Shown here: positions 46,631 to 59,346 of the stretch, one piece after another
Numbering within the stretch: the stretch's first letter is position 1
How the letters are laid out: each line of letters opens with the position of its first letter
Assembly (NCBI GenBank): GCA_965644295.1
Contig: CBFFRP010000365.1
Coordinates: 62,001 to 126,000, forward strand
From: Paraphysomonas bandaiensis
Taxonomy: Eukaryota > Chrysophyceae
DNA: 64,000 nt
Direction of reading: 5' to 3'
Program-made: the position numbers and the translations under genes
Notes under the pieces: model-generated
The model's input: the letters and a program-made list of their open reading frames with translations, nothing else
Told to the model about the DNA's origin: nothing
Database searches by the model: none

Positions 46631-49549
46631 CTAAGTTTCGACGTCGAATCGATGTCGTTTCGAGGAAAGAAATGATACTTCTGAAAAATGTGGGCGCTTC
46701 GAATTCCTGACACCCACTGAGTTAACTGATTCAACTATTTCACAACCAATACACATTCTAGTGACAGAACTTCGCAGAATATCTCTTACAGTAACAATAT
46801 TAAGAGGCTTTTCGCATACGGCATTAGCTCCTGCAGCTATCAACGCATCAATGTCCTCTTTAAGGACATTTCCAGTTATTGCTATAATCGGATGGGTAAA
46901 CGCATGAATATTCCTGAGAAGATGTATAGCGTCACGGCCAAGCATACGCGGCATTCCTGCAGGGTATATTATTAGACACTATATGTGATAAATTTACCGA
47001 CACACATTCACACATTGGATAATATACATAACACACGAAAGTATATCAGAACAAACTATTGGTAATGTGCCATATTCCACATATGTTGTGTGACGTTGTT
47101 AGATAACCTTACCATCATCCATAAAAATGGCGTCAAATTCTGCACCTTGGCTGGAGTACATTTCGTACTTCTCTATTGCGTCAATACCATCTTCAGCTTC
47201 GACAATTTCGACGAAGTCACGCTTCAAAATATTTTTCAGCATTTTTCGATTTAACACAGAGTCGTCGACGATAAGGGCCCGATTCATATTGAGAGCAACT
47301 GGTTGCGGAGGAGAAGCGACAGGGGGAGCGGCGCACTCGGACAGATTATTACACGTTGGGACAGAAAGTGGTTTATCTTGGTGAACAATGGGAACAAAAT
47401 CGAGTACAGGGAGGTCCTTTTTTATCCCACGAGAAGAACACTGTTGAGAAAAATTCCGCGAGGAAACGCTCTCGCGTCGGTGAGTTAGAGAATACTTTGG
47501 CACCACATTCGTCATACAGAATGAGTCATCAATGACTGAAGATGACATGTCCGACGATACTTTTGATTCCACAATGATTTCGCCTTCTACTGGGACAGGT
47601 GTGACTGCATCCAACTCGATATAAAACGTAGAGCCTTCCCCAGGAATTCCTGTAGATTCAACTCCAATGATGCCACCATGTTTATCCATAATGCCTTTTG
47701 AGATCCACATGCCCAAGCCAGATCCTCCACCATCTTGGAGATCGGCTGCATTGAACTGAACAATCTCTTTGAACAACCGCTCCTGCTGGTCCTGCGTGAC
47801 AAATACGTGTGAACAACAACTTCGTCTCCGTGCTATAAAAATACATACAGCGCATGCCTAATTCACCGACGTGTATTCAAAAAACAGAACCCCAAAATCA
47901 ACAAATCATTCATATCACATACCATGGTTAATCCAGGACCACAATCCTTAACTTCAATTCGAAGAAGTGGACTTGGCGGGGGCATGTTATTTCTCATGTT
48001 GTCCATCTTGCTTCTTACTTCTTCCTCGCGTGGCTTCAAATACGCGTGTATAGATACCGTTCCGCCAGTAGGGGAGAACTTCAATGCGTTCGAAACAACA
48101 TTGCGAATAATTTGTGAAAATTTCTTCACGTCAACATGGATTCCAACATTACGCAGAACAGGGTCGTGTTGATGAGGACAAACCAGATTGACACCACAAG
48201 CTTGGGCCTGCACACACTATATCACTGAGGAATTTGTCAAATCGATAAATTCAAATACAAAATTAGTTCACTCATTGAGCACATTTTCATGTCTATACAG
48301 ACAATAATTGTATAGCAATACCTGGACGGAAAACATCGATACGGCGGTGTTCAGAAGTTGTAAAATTTCAACAGTTTTTCTCTCCAGCATAACATTCCCT
48401 TCTTCAATCTTATCAAACAATAGTAAATCATTGAGCATTTCAATAGCCACTGAGCACGCTGATTGGAGGTCGTTACACAACTCCAACCCATCTACAGCTA
48501 CCGCAGAGCTCTGACTCACACGCTCCGTCAGCAGTTGGAGACCCATATATACAGTATTCAATGGCGTGCGTATTTCATGCGAGATGTATCGAACAAAGTT
48601 TTTTTTCGCTTCAAGTTTAGTCTGTCCATGAAATATGTATAAGAAACCCACTACTTCAGAGAAAGTGAAATATACATGCAATCACTAATAGTAAATAATA
48701 AACGTAAACTATATTGCAGACTATTTCATAACATGGTTACAGTAAACCACATGGTCTACCTACCTGAAGAAGTGTTGCTTCATGCCTAGCAAATCTTCCC
48801 GGTATGGTCGAAGCAATTATTACAGTGAATGTATCAAGAAATGTGTACCATGACAATTGCTCCCCTGAGAAGTCAACCCATGTTCCTGCTCCATACATAC
48901 CGTATACAGTCCACTTGCCAAATAGATTGAAACAAAGACAAACCGTGTAAACAATAGTATACTTAAAATACACTTCGGATGTACTGGTGCTGTATAGGCG
49001 ACGGAATTGAAATCCACACAGGAATACTATTCCAAGTAGAGAAATCATTGATAACTGTAGCGAAGCGGTCAGCATTGTGGGCGATTGAATGTATCCAGAA
49101 GCATGATTCGATGTTATCGCTATAGCAAAACAAGAACCAAAAGCACATGTAGCTCGAGATAAATTTAATTCCTTTCTATCAGAGATTAAATACGATAGCA
49201 GAGAACAAATCAGCATAATTTCACGTGCATGAATAGCACCCATAAATACTTTCGCATTTCCATGATACCAAAGCATTAAAGCATTAGGTATAGTAAGTGA
49301 TGACAATAATAACCATTTAGGAAATAAAAAATTACGTGGTAATTTATATCCATCAAGTATAGTGTCAATAATTACTGGACCAGATGATGCTAATGCAGCT
49401 ACTAGTGAGAGCCTGTATATCTCAGATGATATCGCCTGTTGCATAGGTGAAGAATATTCATATAAAACGAGATTCAAGGATGTTGGGATAGTGTTTCCTA
49501 TAGCACATATGATGGATATAAGTAATATCCCCTCAAAATATGGGGACAT
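46631..49549 (-). CDS. Membrane-bound hybrid sensor histidine kinase
   Basis: Two-component phosphorelay sensor with its own receiver domain. Minus-strand exons 49549-48764, 48621-48322, 48207-47923, 47791-47113 and 46956-46631 close in phase to about 791 residues. Residues 1-260 hold a run of hydrophobic segments, about six or seven predicted membrane helices. The kinase follows: H box NFVRYISHEIRTPLN with the phospho-accepting His, N box QIIRNVVSNALKFSPTGG, G1 VKDCGPGL, F-like FKEIVQF and G2 GSGLGMWI. After a Ser-rich linker comes a receiver domain: RALIVDDSVLNRKML, phospho-acceptor Asp in FDAIFMDDGMPRM, Thr in IAITGN and Lys in CEKPL. All key residues are present. The ligand is unknown. 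Animals lack such kinases, which helps place the organism elsewhere. Confidence 0.9.
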
Positions 49550-51782
49550 TGTATGTATATATGTGTGTATGTATGTATGTATAGTCTACTGTGTTGAAAT
49601 GATGAATATGCGTGATATTGAAGATAAAATGATCTCTCTGGTTACCAAAAATATCTTCAGGGTATAGGAATTAGGGGGTTAACCCTGAATAATGTCAAAG
49701 AAATGGTCATTAGTATATATGTACCACTTACACAGTTACTTGTGGTTTATATATGAAGATATCCATACATACATACACATACATACACATACATACATAC
49801 ACATACATGCGGCACATACATGTACAGCAACCCATTCCCACAATTCAATGACGCTGAAAATATAGTACTGTACTTCACTTCATCGTCATTCTATCATAGC
49901 CTATCATATTAGAATGATTGGGTGTAAAGTTGTGACCAATCAACTTTTTGAGTGCAAAAGTATGATTTTTATTAAATTTTGATGTAGTGGTTCGGAAAAG
50001 TCCCTTTTCTCTACTGCTGCTGTATTTTTTTTAGCCCTAAAACCTTAAAACCAGGGGTTTAGGGAATATGTCCCTTAAAATGTCTTACAGTTGTAAAGTG
50101 TATTGTAACTGTAATCAGATTAGATATATGCCACTATGGAATGTTATAGCCAGGGACTGGGGATGCAGATGCATAACAAACTGTAGCGAATTCGCATCAA
50201 TATATTTCTTGCAAAAATAGTGCTGTATGAGGGTAATGAGTGCTGTATTGTACTTATAAATAGAGTAATATTACATGAGTGAGTGGCCATTAGATGTCTA
50301 TATGCTTTAAGTGGAATATACAAGGCTATATCTATTCATACAATCTAATCATTTGTATGGCCACATGCATTGCTGTGATGATTATGCAGAAGCCATCGAA
50401 GACATAGTTGTAGTTGTAGTGTCTCATATAAGGATTTCTTAAGTACTGAATATATGACTTATGGTTCTGTGGAATGATTTATCTTTTGTTATGGTGCTCT
50501 TTTACAGAAGGCATATATATCAAAAGCAATATTGATGTCAAGATCCGCTGTTTCTGTCTTATAATCAAATAAGGATTGCTACATAATTTGTCGCTGGATA
50601 TAAAATCTGGAATAACCAGTAAAAAATCTGCACCCTTGTTCATTTTAAATCTTTACTTAATGTTATTAATAATTGTCTATATTCCCTCTTTTTCATAATA
50701 ATAATCAGCACAATTCCTGAAGTCAGCAGATGTCAGGTGTATCAAATCCTACTTGCTCACTACGTTTGCACCTTGGTGCTTGCGGTGATGCACAAGCAGC
50801 TTTCGTAGCGTTGAATAATCAGAGATAAGATCTAGTTAGTTAAATAGCAATAGCAATAGTTTTGACTCTAACACGCACGCCAATTAATAATAATATGACA
50901 TTGACTACTAATCCGCATAATACTCATTCTTCATAATATAAATACTCATGCCAATGTTCTGGATAAATAGAAGCACACAAAGAGTATATACTAGCTGGAA
51001 TAACCTGACTGCTCGTTCTTGTAATACGAGAAACCACCATATCTATACCTCCACAATCATTGATTAGTTCGCAATATATGCAAAGACTGCTGTAATAACC
51101 AGCTATCAGGTTATTCTATTCTACAAGCTCTCTATTGTATATGCTTAAGTTTGTACATACTATCTGTGCAAACATAAATGGAATATTATTATTATTGCCA
51201 TAACTCACACTAAGATATATGATATATTATGACTATGACAATTCATGCTTATCATTGATATTTACATAATCATTCAAAAGACAAAGAAAGACATGATTAT
51301 CAATAATGAGACATAATGATGATAATGATGATGGATGATATATATATATGTTCTTATTATACATATATTGACTTTAAGGCTGGAGAAGTTTACTGGAGAA
51401 TTCCGGGTTTGATATCCACGCTGATAGATGTGTATTGCCAGATTATCCAGTAATACAGTTATACATTACGTATTTCCTTCAGTGCTTATTGGGGATTGAT
51501 TGTACTTAGGAGTACGATTATCAGGCTTCAACTACAATGAGAATACTGAATGTATCTTCCCTTATACAGTTGTAATGAGTTATTATGATCAACTGTGTTA
51601 GACTGATGTGTTTGGTATTGAATATGAATGATGTTCATTCCATTGATCACGGAATCGTAGGTAGACATATTTATATTATTGATAATAAGATGCAATTTCC
51701 TTACTCTTGAAATTGCTGGTAGATAGCATTGTAGTTGTAGACATATATTTGTTCATTGTGATTTGATTATATTGTTATTATT
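49550..51782. other. Intergenic region, mostly featureless
   Basis: A 2.2-kb gap. CATA tracts at 49764-49812 lie about 215 bp upstream of the kinase start. One transposon end-module is at about 50750-50870. Otherwise AT-rich sequence without convincing coding or repeat structure. Confidence 0.5.
50750..50870 (+). repeat. Dispersed transposon end-module, divergent copy
   Basis: Contains GCACCTTGGTGCTTGCGGTG and GCACAAGCAGCTTTCGTAGC followed by an A/G-rich tail with AGCAATAGCAATAG. It is preceded by TTGCTCACTACGTTTG, which parallels TTGCTCACTGCGTTTG upstream of the copy at 9371. The open frame reads LRLHLGACGDAQAAFVALNN. Confidence 0.65.
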
Positions 51783-51977
51783 ATGGAGGAGGAGACTCTT
51801 GATAGCGCACAAGAGTCTACTAAATTTGAGTCAGTGAGAAGGACTCTCAGGCTTATGCTTGGAGGGTTAGACCCTTCCATTGCCAATGCTAATGAGGATC
51901 AAATCCGAGACATAGGCTTGGCTTTTGGATTAAGTGAGACTGAATCAGAGACGTTGGTGTCTCACTGCCAAGAATGA
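51783..51977 (+). CDS. Possible small acidic protein, 64 residues
   Basis: ATG at 51783 followed by MEEETLDSAQESTKFESVRR and a helical C-terminal half (LGGLDPSIANANEDQIRDIG). The composition looks protein-like rather than repeat-derived, and a UBA- or SAP-like small helical fold is conceivable. I recognise no family. It may be a free small gene or an exon of a larger one. Confidence 0.3.
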   Translation: MEEETLDSAQESTKFESVRRTLRLMLGGLDPSIANANEDQIRDIGLAFGLSETESETLVSHCQE

Positions 51978-52233
51978 TTTTAGAACGCCAGTAGAACCAT
52001 TGCTAAATTACTGAGAACAAGGTAGTAGACAAAGACAGCAAACAGCAACCATAGAAAATTTTAGTAATGTTTATATTTATACTCATAGTTTTACCAAATA
52101 GTCGTATATCTCGCAACATCTCGTACTCTATTTTACAGTATGCAACAACATTGTCGAAAGATATAATATTAACACATCACTCAGTGGAAATTTACGCCAG
52201 CAACACACAGGACATATACATATACAAGCCACT

Positions 52234-53781
52234 TCAGACACACACTGGACCCAAGATGTCGACTGCCATTCGTGAAAGTGTAGTTAACCGAGAAAACACT
52301 TCACGCTGGCCAGCAATTACGGTAGCAGACGGGTGGGCACTCAGTACGCTGGCAATGGCTGATGTAGATATGTCATAACATCCGTCCAGACTCAGAAACT
52401 TTAAGGCCGGGCAAGTTTTCGACAAGTGTGCAACTGCGTCAGATGAAATACTCGCGCATCGATCCAGTGACAAATGGGTCAACGAGGGACATTTCGAAAG
52501 AGCATACACAGAAGCATCCGTAAGAAGCTTACAGGCACTGATATTTATATGCTCTAACTTGGAACACTTGAGTGCAATGGCCTCTAACGCCGAGTCCGAA
52601 ATTGCGCAGGAATGCAAATTAAGGTGAGACAACATGGCACATTCAGATAAGGTATACAAGCTGTGGTCAGTGGCGACTGTACTATCAATATCCAGGTATG
52701 TAATACCTCCACAGTGAGTAGATATCGATTCTACACCTTCATCTGACAACAGCCGGCACCCATGTAGATCCAAATGTGCTAGTCGACTGCATCCCTGAGA
52801 CAAGGCAATAATGGCAGCGTCGGTAATCTGGGTACACATGTACAGCTCTAGCTTGGTCATCTCAGGACAGAAGGAAGCAAGTGTGGTAATGCCTACTCCG
52901 GAAATTGATAAACAGTAGTTCAGGGACAGCGAAGTAAGCTTGGGGCAACCTTGAGCCAGACATGACAAGGCTCCGTCTGTGATTGATCCACAGTGATTGA
53001 GGGATACAGTGGTCAACAGTGGGCAAGACACAGCAAGCGCAACGATGGAAGTATCAGTAATGTGACACCGAGAGAGGTTAATATTAGTGAGTTGGGTACA
53101 ACCTTGAGCAAGAGCTACAATCGACTCATCTGTGATGTTCTGAGAAGTAGACCCATTTGAGGCAGCTCTCTGAAGTGATACCGACTGCAAAGAGGGGCAT
53201 TCCGCGGCAAGGGCCAACACTGCAGTATCAGTAATCTTAGGACATTCACCAAGATCAATGTGCTGTAGTTTTGGGCACCCCACAGCGAGGGCTACAATCG
53301 CCTCATCAGTTATGTTCCCACATCCACGTGCACTAAAATGCGTTAACTTCGCACAATGAGATGCCACAGTACAGAGTGTATGATTGGTTATCATTTTACA
53401 TCCATTAAATGATAATATACGAATTCCTGTACAACGAGAAATGACATATGATAATGTTTCATCTGATATATGGTTTGAATCCTTGATTTCAAGCTGTTGT
53501 ATAGCACGAAAGGATCCAATCCATTTCTTCAGATCATTATTTGATCCTCCCGTTAGACGTAATCCGTATAAAGATATCTTTCGTGATAAAATCCATTGCA
53601 TGAATGATGGAGATATATGAGGAAGAGAATAAGGGCACATATATCCCTCCAGAGAGAGATAGAAGGCTTTACGGTAGATAGGAGAGATACATGCGACATC
53701 CAGATGACTGAGGTCTTCAATATGAAGATAAGGGTATATGCAATCCCGTAAGATCTCAATTGGTAGATTTAATAAGGACAT
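52234..53781 (-). CDS. F-box/leucine-rich-repeat protein (FBXL/AMN1-like)
   Basis: Single-exon frame of 515 residues. The N-terminus (LNLPIEILRDCIYPYLHIED, LSHLDVACISPIYRKAF) is an F-box, the SKP1-binding module of SCF ubiquitin ligases. From about residue 90 to 495 come roughly 16 leucine-rich repeats of the cysteine-containing subtype, each about 25-26 residues, with the consensus C-xxLxxLxLxxCxxITDxxxxxLAxxC (for example LQHIDLGECPKITDTAVLAL). This repeat type is typical of substrate-recognition FBXL proteins and AMN1. A substrate cannot be inferred. The start is at 53781 in a divergent pair with the peptidase gene. Confidence 0.88.
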   Translation of the reverse strand: MSLLNLPIEILRDCIYPYLHIEDLSHLDVACISPIYRKAFYLSLEGYMCPYSLPHISPSFMQWILSRKISLYGLRLTGGSNNDLKKWIGSFRAIQQLEIKDSNHISDETLSYVISRCTGIRILSFNGCKMITNHTLCTVASHCAKLTHFSARGCGNITDEAIVALAVGCPKLQHIDLGECPKITDTAVLALAAECPSLQSVSLQRAASNGSTSQNITDESIVALAQGCTQLTNINLSRCHITDTSIVALAVSCPLLTTVSLNHCGSITDGALSCLAQGCPKLTSLSLNYCLSISGVGITTLASFCPEMTKLELYMCTQITDAAIIALSQGCSRLAHLDLHGCRLLSDEGVESISTHCGGITYLDIDSTVATDHSLYTLSECAMLSHLNLHSCAISDSALEAIALKCSKLEHINISACKLLTDASVYALSKCPSLTHLSLDRCASISSDAVAHLSKTCPALKFLSLDGCYDISTSAIASVLSAHPSATVIAGQREVFSRLTTLSRMAVDILGPVCV

Positions 53782-54488
53782 TGATAAGAAGAATTCAGTT
53801 ATCTTGTTGAGTTAGTCTTGTAATTGCACACTTATATATATAATGATGATAACATAATGCAAATACAAATACAATCCCTATAGAAAACTCCCATATGTTT
53901 TTCTAATCATATATTGACGAGATTTCACATACGAAAGTGACCATTTTCCACCCACATGATGAGATCTTGAAGGGTCATACCAGATGTTTCGAGAATACAA
54001 TACCAATCATTGAAGAGGATTGGATATTACTTGGAAATGATTGGATATTTACCACCTGAGAAGAGTGTTCGTTTCATGACTAAATTTGTCGAATTTTTTT
54101 TCTCGATCATTCTTTCTTTATATCTTAAACAGACAGGTAGTGGGAATTCTATATTGCTACCAGTTTTCAGTTTTTGCATATTCTATACAGAGTTCGATGA
54201 AATATTAACCAATCATATAACACGTTACGATATACAACTCTGAGGATTGGTTAAGTATATATAATAAATTAGCGGAGAATAGTACATTTAAATTTGGCCT
54301 ATTTTAAGTTTATGGGTTTGCAAAAAAAGGCGTTTTATATAAAATATCCATATATTTAGTCCACAAGTTGATTTATTATGCTACATTTCGTATATATATT
54401 TATGCACTTAAACATGCATGTATGTATGAAGGAGATAGTATGAAATAGAGGGACATTAGAGAACATTATTGCAAGACATTGCAAGACA
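53782..54488. promoter_or_regulatory. Divergent intergenic region F-box-LRR / MIP
   Basis: The two genes start at 53781 (leftward) and 54489 (rightward), so both promoters are in this 707-bp AT-rich gap. A tandem repeat of GACATTGCAA occurs at 54475-54493, just at the MIP start. The frame at 54010-54243 has no support. Confidence 0.45.
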
Positions 54489-57400
54489 TTGCAATTACTA
54501 TCATCATCTTATACATTCCCTTATTCATATCTCTTACAAATGATTGCAATACGTCGTTTTCCTATACACAATCTCTCTATACATACATATAGAAGTTATA
54601 CATATACACGTCTATTATATCAACAATCTATTGGATTATTTGGTTTATCTGAATTACATTCACCTGAAGATTTTATTATACTGGCAGATAAAGCAGTTAC
54701 AAAATGTAAAAGTATTCAGAATGAGGTAAGCATACATACATACATACACTGGATCTCACTCTTATCTATCTATCTATTAGATTGACTTTCATTTAGGAAA
54801 AAACCATCCAAGTAAAACACTTGAAGCAGTTGATAGTATAAGTAATGAAATATGTTCTGTAATTGATGCAGCAGAACTTTGTCGTAATGCTCATACGAGT
54901 TCAGCGTATAGGAAACAAGCAGATAAAGCGTTTAATCTTTTGTCATCTTTCATCAATGAACTCAATTCAGATGTTAAGTTATATCAAAAAATTGCAGATA
55001 TTATGTATGATGAAAATACAAGATCCAGTTTAACTGATGAAGAACGTATATTTGGGTGGGATATGTTGCAGGAGTTTGAAACTGAGGGGGTTCATATCAA
55101 GGGAAAGAAAGAAAGGATGACTGTGGCAAGCCTACAGGTGTTTTAATCTACGCTAGTATTTTATATCTTGGTGTGCTGCTTATCGAAGATGTGTTCAGGA
55201 GGATATACTGTTTCTATTTCTGTTTGCGTGTAGTTAGTGATTGCTTCCTTTAAGCCATTGTCTTTATGTACCCACGCTTTGTGTATGGCTTCGTTTATAA
55301 CAATGTATATACACTCTAATGTTGCAACACAGGAGCGAGTCACATCACTGGAATCTACTTTTCTTCAAAACATATCCTCATCATCTCCGTCCTCATCTTG
55401 CTATCTATTGGGGCCTCTTGATTCTGACCAATGTCATCGTATGAGCCAATGGCTTTCACTATATGGTGTATCGCAGCCAGATAATCTGCCCGAAAACTAC
55501 ATCAGTATGACCAGGAATAAACAACTTTCAGGGTTCTTGATAAGGTACTATGTTCACATAGGCTTTAAGTATCTAACATCTATTTTTTTCAGATATATAC
55601 CAGATGAGTTTATAAGGAAAAAGATTTGGCAGGAGAGTATCAACGAACCAAGTAGCAATAGGCAGGTTAGAGTCATGTGTAGTGTATAATGCTATGAATG
55701 AACAGTCTTGTTAGGTACTTGGTGCTCTCATAGCAACCCGGCACCGGCTAGCGAAGAGTATTGGATTTGAGAGTTTCGGCCATAAAAATCTATCTCGAAA
55801 AGTTCTTCGAACACCGGAGGAAGTACAGAAGCTACTAACACATATTGCAGAAGCTATACGCCCTCAGGTTAAAATAGCTTATAGAATACTCTACTACACC
55901 GTGTGTTATATATACCACTGCTAATGTTTTCACACTTTTTAAAGGAGTAACGTTTATATATGAAGGTGAAAAAAGAACTCAGTCTCCTCACGGAGCTCAA
56001 ACAAGACTTGATTAAATCCGGTTCGTTGTCAACGAATATCCGTGAACTTGTTCCATGGGACGTTCCCTTGTTATCCGATATGTATACAAGGTTAGTGCAT
56101 CAATGATTTGGTATGATGTATTGAATACATAGTGTGTGGTTGATAATGTTGTGGTATTTGTGTTGCTGTGCGAATAGGTCATACAGTAGTTGGCGTCATG
56201 TGATTTATATGACGCCGAAAAAGTTATAAGCATTTGATATTTTTTGGCCAGGTCTGAAACTTCTGATACTTCTGACATCTTGGGTAGCGATGTAGACAAA
56301 AAGGTGGCAGCGGCTAATGACTTACGTGAATTCATGTCGTGGACCACCTGCTTGAATGGGTTATCCCATATATGTAGCACTGTGTTTGGTATAAACATGG
56401 TTCAAAAGCCTCTCCAAAAGGGTGAAGGCTGGGTCGACACTGATAGTGGATTGCTGAAATATGAATTTTTTGTCAAAGCGACTAATGCACCATTAGGGAC
56501 GTTGTATATTGATCCGTACAGTAGGCCTAATAAATTCTCAGGTGTGACTGCAACGTAAACATATGTTACGGAATTGAGTAATAAACTGACTGGTGTATGT
56601 GTTCACGAACAGGTGCTGCCCATTTTACGGTTAGATGTGGATGCACGAAAGAGGCATCCGAAGATTCCAATCAGCTACCTATAGTAGCCTTGCTTTTCAA
56701 CTTTCCACCACCTTTGGAACATGAAGAACTTCAGCTCAATCTCCAACAACTTGAAACGTTGTACCACGAGTTAGGCCATGGAATTCACTCTTTGTTGTCA
56801 AGGACAAAGTTTCAACATCTCTCAGGCACAAGAGGCAGTACTGATTTTGTAGAGGTGCTATTGAAACGTAGATTGCTGAGAGTACTTTGTATTGTAGGAC
56901 GCTGACAGGAATTTTGCGTGTTGAGTGTTGTACATATTATTGTACCCTCTAAACCGAGAGATATTTATGCGTGTATATTCTTGTAGGTCCCATCTCATTT
57001 ATTTGAGTACTTCGCTCGAACAACCAGTGTCATTATGTCGTGGGCTAAACATTCGAAAACTGGAGACCCACCACTAGCTGAAATAGTAGATGATGCACTT
57101 TCACTACGGAATGAATTTGCTGGCATTGAGTTGCAAACTCAGATTCTATACGCCGCTGCTGACCAGGTGAGGAATATACGCCGAGTTTATATTGTAGGGT
57201 GTAAATGTATGTGTAATCTCAATATGCACAGTATGCTTTTGGTTCCGGTGTAATGAAAGGACTAGATGTGTCATGCTACCCATCACAATCCAATGAAAAC
57301 AAAGGTTTTGAACTGGCAGTATATGATAAATTATGTCGAGGTATAACAGATATCCAATCATCGCACACGGATTTGCCATTAGTTCCCAAAGAGTTTGAGC

Positions 57401-57889
57401 AAGAAGACAGCGCAGTAGTTTCCACAATTAATTTGCTCTCTCACACACACTTCGTGAACTATGCTGGTAAGATCTGTACACTGTGATTTTCGTTTGGCCA
57501 TATTCAGTAGAAGTATCTCTTTACAAGGCTGTACGGTCATATATTTTGCTAACTTTGCTTCTTGTCACTTTTCAGGCACCTACTACTCCTATTTGTTTGC
57601 GAGATTACATGCGGCCCAAATATGGCACACACGGTTTGCCAGTGATCCGCTTTCTCGGTACTGTTTTGTGTCAGTGTAGAAGTTGTATCGTTGTTCTCAG
57701 TGAATATGTTTATATCAGACTGTCTATAAATGTGACACTGCTGTATCTCACATACTCATTCGCAGGAGGGCTGGTGAAATGCTATGGCATGAGATGCTAC
57801 AATATGGAGCCTCCAAACCTCCGTTAGTGATGCTAGAGAAGCTAGGAAAAGGAAAGTTAAATGCTTCTTACTTGCTAGATGGTATGTAA
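54489..57889 (+). CDS. MIP: Mitochondrial intermediate peptidase (M3 metallopeptidase)
   Basis: Removes an N-terminal octapeptide from proteins imported into the mitochondrial matrix. Exons: 54489-54725, 54781-55137, 55333-55544, 55593-55665, 55715-55867, 55966-56090, 56252-56541, 56613-56854, 56987-57166, 57232-57466, 57576-57657, 57766-57889. They join in phase to about 769 residues. The N-terminus is rich in Ser, Arg and Tyr, compatible with a presequence; a second ATG at 54540 could be the true start. Collinear family motifs: GLFGLSELHSPEDF, FNLLSSFINELNSDVKLYQ, NRQVLGALIATRHRLAKSIG, ELVPWDVPLLSDMY and GTLYIDPYSRPNKFSG. The zinc site is TLYHELGHGIHSLLSRTKFQ (HExxH). Then come GTRGSTDFVEVPSHLFEYF (downstream Glu), NYAGTYYSYLFARLHAAQIW and REMLWHEMLQYGASKPP. 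The stop at 57887 overlaps a possible donor (GTATGT), so a further short exon cannot be excluded. Confidence 0.92.
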
Positions 57890-58756
57890 TCAAATTGGTT
57901 TCAATCATATTTCGAAATGTATTAGCTTCTCTGTATAAAGCTGTCCTTGTAATAATTTGGAACCCTCCATTTACATATTCTGTATTATTTCATAAGTAGC
58001 TATGAATTATGTATCGTACTATATTTAAATCACTCACTGATCAATGAAGCTCGAGTAGTTGTAATATCATTAGTTCACTACTTTGGAATATGGAAGTTCC
58101 TTGAAGTGCAAAGAAGTAATATGGATTGTTTATCACGCAATACGCAATATACCATGCAAACTAGGACTGTTTGGCGAATCACACATCACCATCAATACTT
58201 TAGGAAGTATTACACCAGCAACAGAGCTAAATTTGATGATAACTTATTTAGCTGGTATGAGTTCATTTTAATTTGTTTCAACAGGGCTAGGAATACTACG
58301 TATATTCAGGGCTAGGAAACAATGTATTGCAATACTATTGTTAGAGAGCGTTCCATCAATACTATTGATGGAGGTTTGAAACAGGCCAAACAATACAATT
58401 ACAATATATTGCAATATATTGTCAATGTATTGCAATATATTAGTATGACTAATCAGTAGGTAAACACATCCGTAGATTTCATTTTTAGTATTAGTCATTA
58501 AGATCACATGACAACCAAACCAACTACTGCTTATAGCTAATAAAAATCCACGTCGTCCTCATCCTCTGAGCCATCATCGGTGACGTCAACATCACCATAT
58601 TCATCCACAGAATTTATTGAGATATGTTAGTATCCGGCCACAACTGCCGATTTGCTTTCAGAAACAACAGTATATTAAGTAGGATGGATACTTCTGCGCA
58701 ACACTGATATAATATGTTTAGCTGCGCTGAACAGAGGATCCCATGTATTGGGAGTA

Positions 58757-58984
58757 CATACATACCAGGGCCTGGTAACCGTTAATGACTCGTGGGCCTG
58801 TACGTTTCTTAATTTTTTGAGCTGGCTGAAGATTTTTTTTCGTATAGCCAACATCAGCTTCATCATCCTCTGTATTGTTGCAATTACTGTCTGAACGGGG
58901 ATATATTCTAACAGCATCTTTCTCAGATCTTGTCAAATCAAATTCTTTGCCTGCTTGGATAAGTTCCTTTACGTATGATCCTTT
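58757..58984 (-). CDS. Candidate exon of an unidentified gene
   Basis: On the minus strand a TTAAAG acceptor-like site precedes an open stretch encoding about 75 residues with mixed charged composition (YVKELIQAGKEFDLTRSEKD, then NTEDDEADVGYTKKNLQPAQ and KIKKRTG). A good donor follows (CCCTG then GTATGTATG). No partner exons were found, so this may be a gene fragment. Confidence 0.3.
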
Positions 58985-59033
58985 AAGATAGAACTGTGTT
59001 ATTCGTTAAGTACAACGTGAAAACAAAACTGTA

Positions 59034-59346
59034 GTTCGTAGTCAAACTACTGCACTGTTACATAACTGTGAAACTGAAGATATGTATTCGTCATTTCCAC
59101 ACAATTAATATCGCTAAGAAATCCGGGAAAGTGTTTACATTTGAGAACATCAGAAGAGGGGCTACTAAGTCTGACTCTTAGCAATCAGAGTTCATTATGA
59201 TCTATGACTGTGCTGTTGATTTGTACACTGAAACTAGTGTATGCTGCATGATCGATAATGAGCATTACACTTATATTGATACACGTGATCAATCATACGA
59301 TGGCGCTTATCTTCCTTCACTAAATGAAGTTGATGACTATATTTAG
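59034..59346 (+). pseudogene. Unidentified open frame with a single internal stop
   Basis: One frame is open from about 59034 to a stop at 59344 except for TAG at 59179-59181. It reads ...KKSGKVFTFENIRRGATKSD before the stop and EFIMIYDCAVDLYTETSVCC, then HYTYIDTRDQSYDGAYLPSL after it. The composition is globular rather than repetitive, so it looks like a once-coding sequence. I do not recognise the protein; it may be a transposon relic. Confidence 0.35.

Noticed and set aside
54544-54729. Alternative frame overlapping MIP exon 1
   Set aside because: The frame of 54489-54725 carries the conserved GLFGLSELHSPEDF, so the other is a shadow.
58540-58625. Acidic peptide frame ending EDEDDVDFY as the C-terminus of the orphan exon
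   Set aside because: No acceptor places it in phase with the exon at 58757-58984, and it has a stop just upstream in its own frame.
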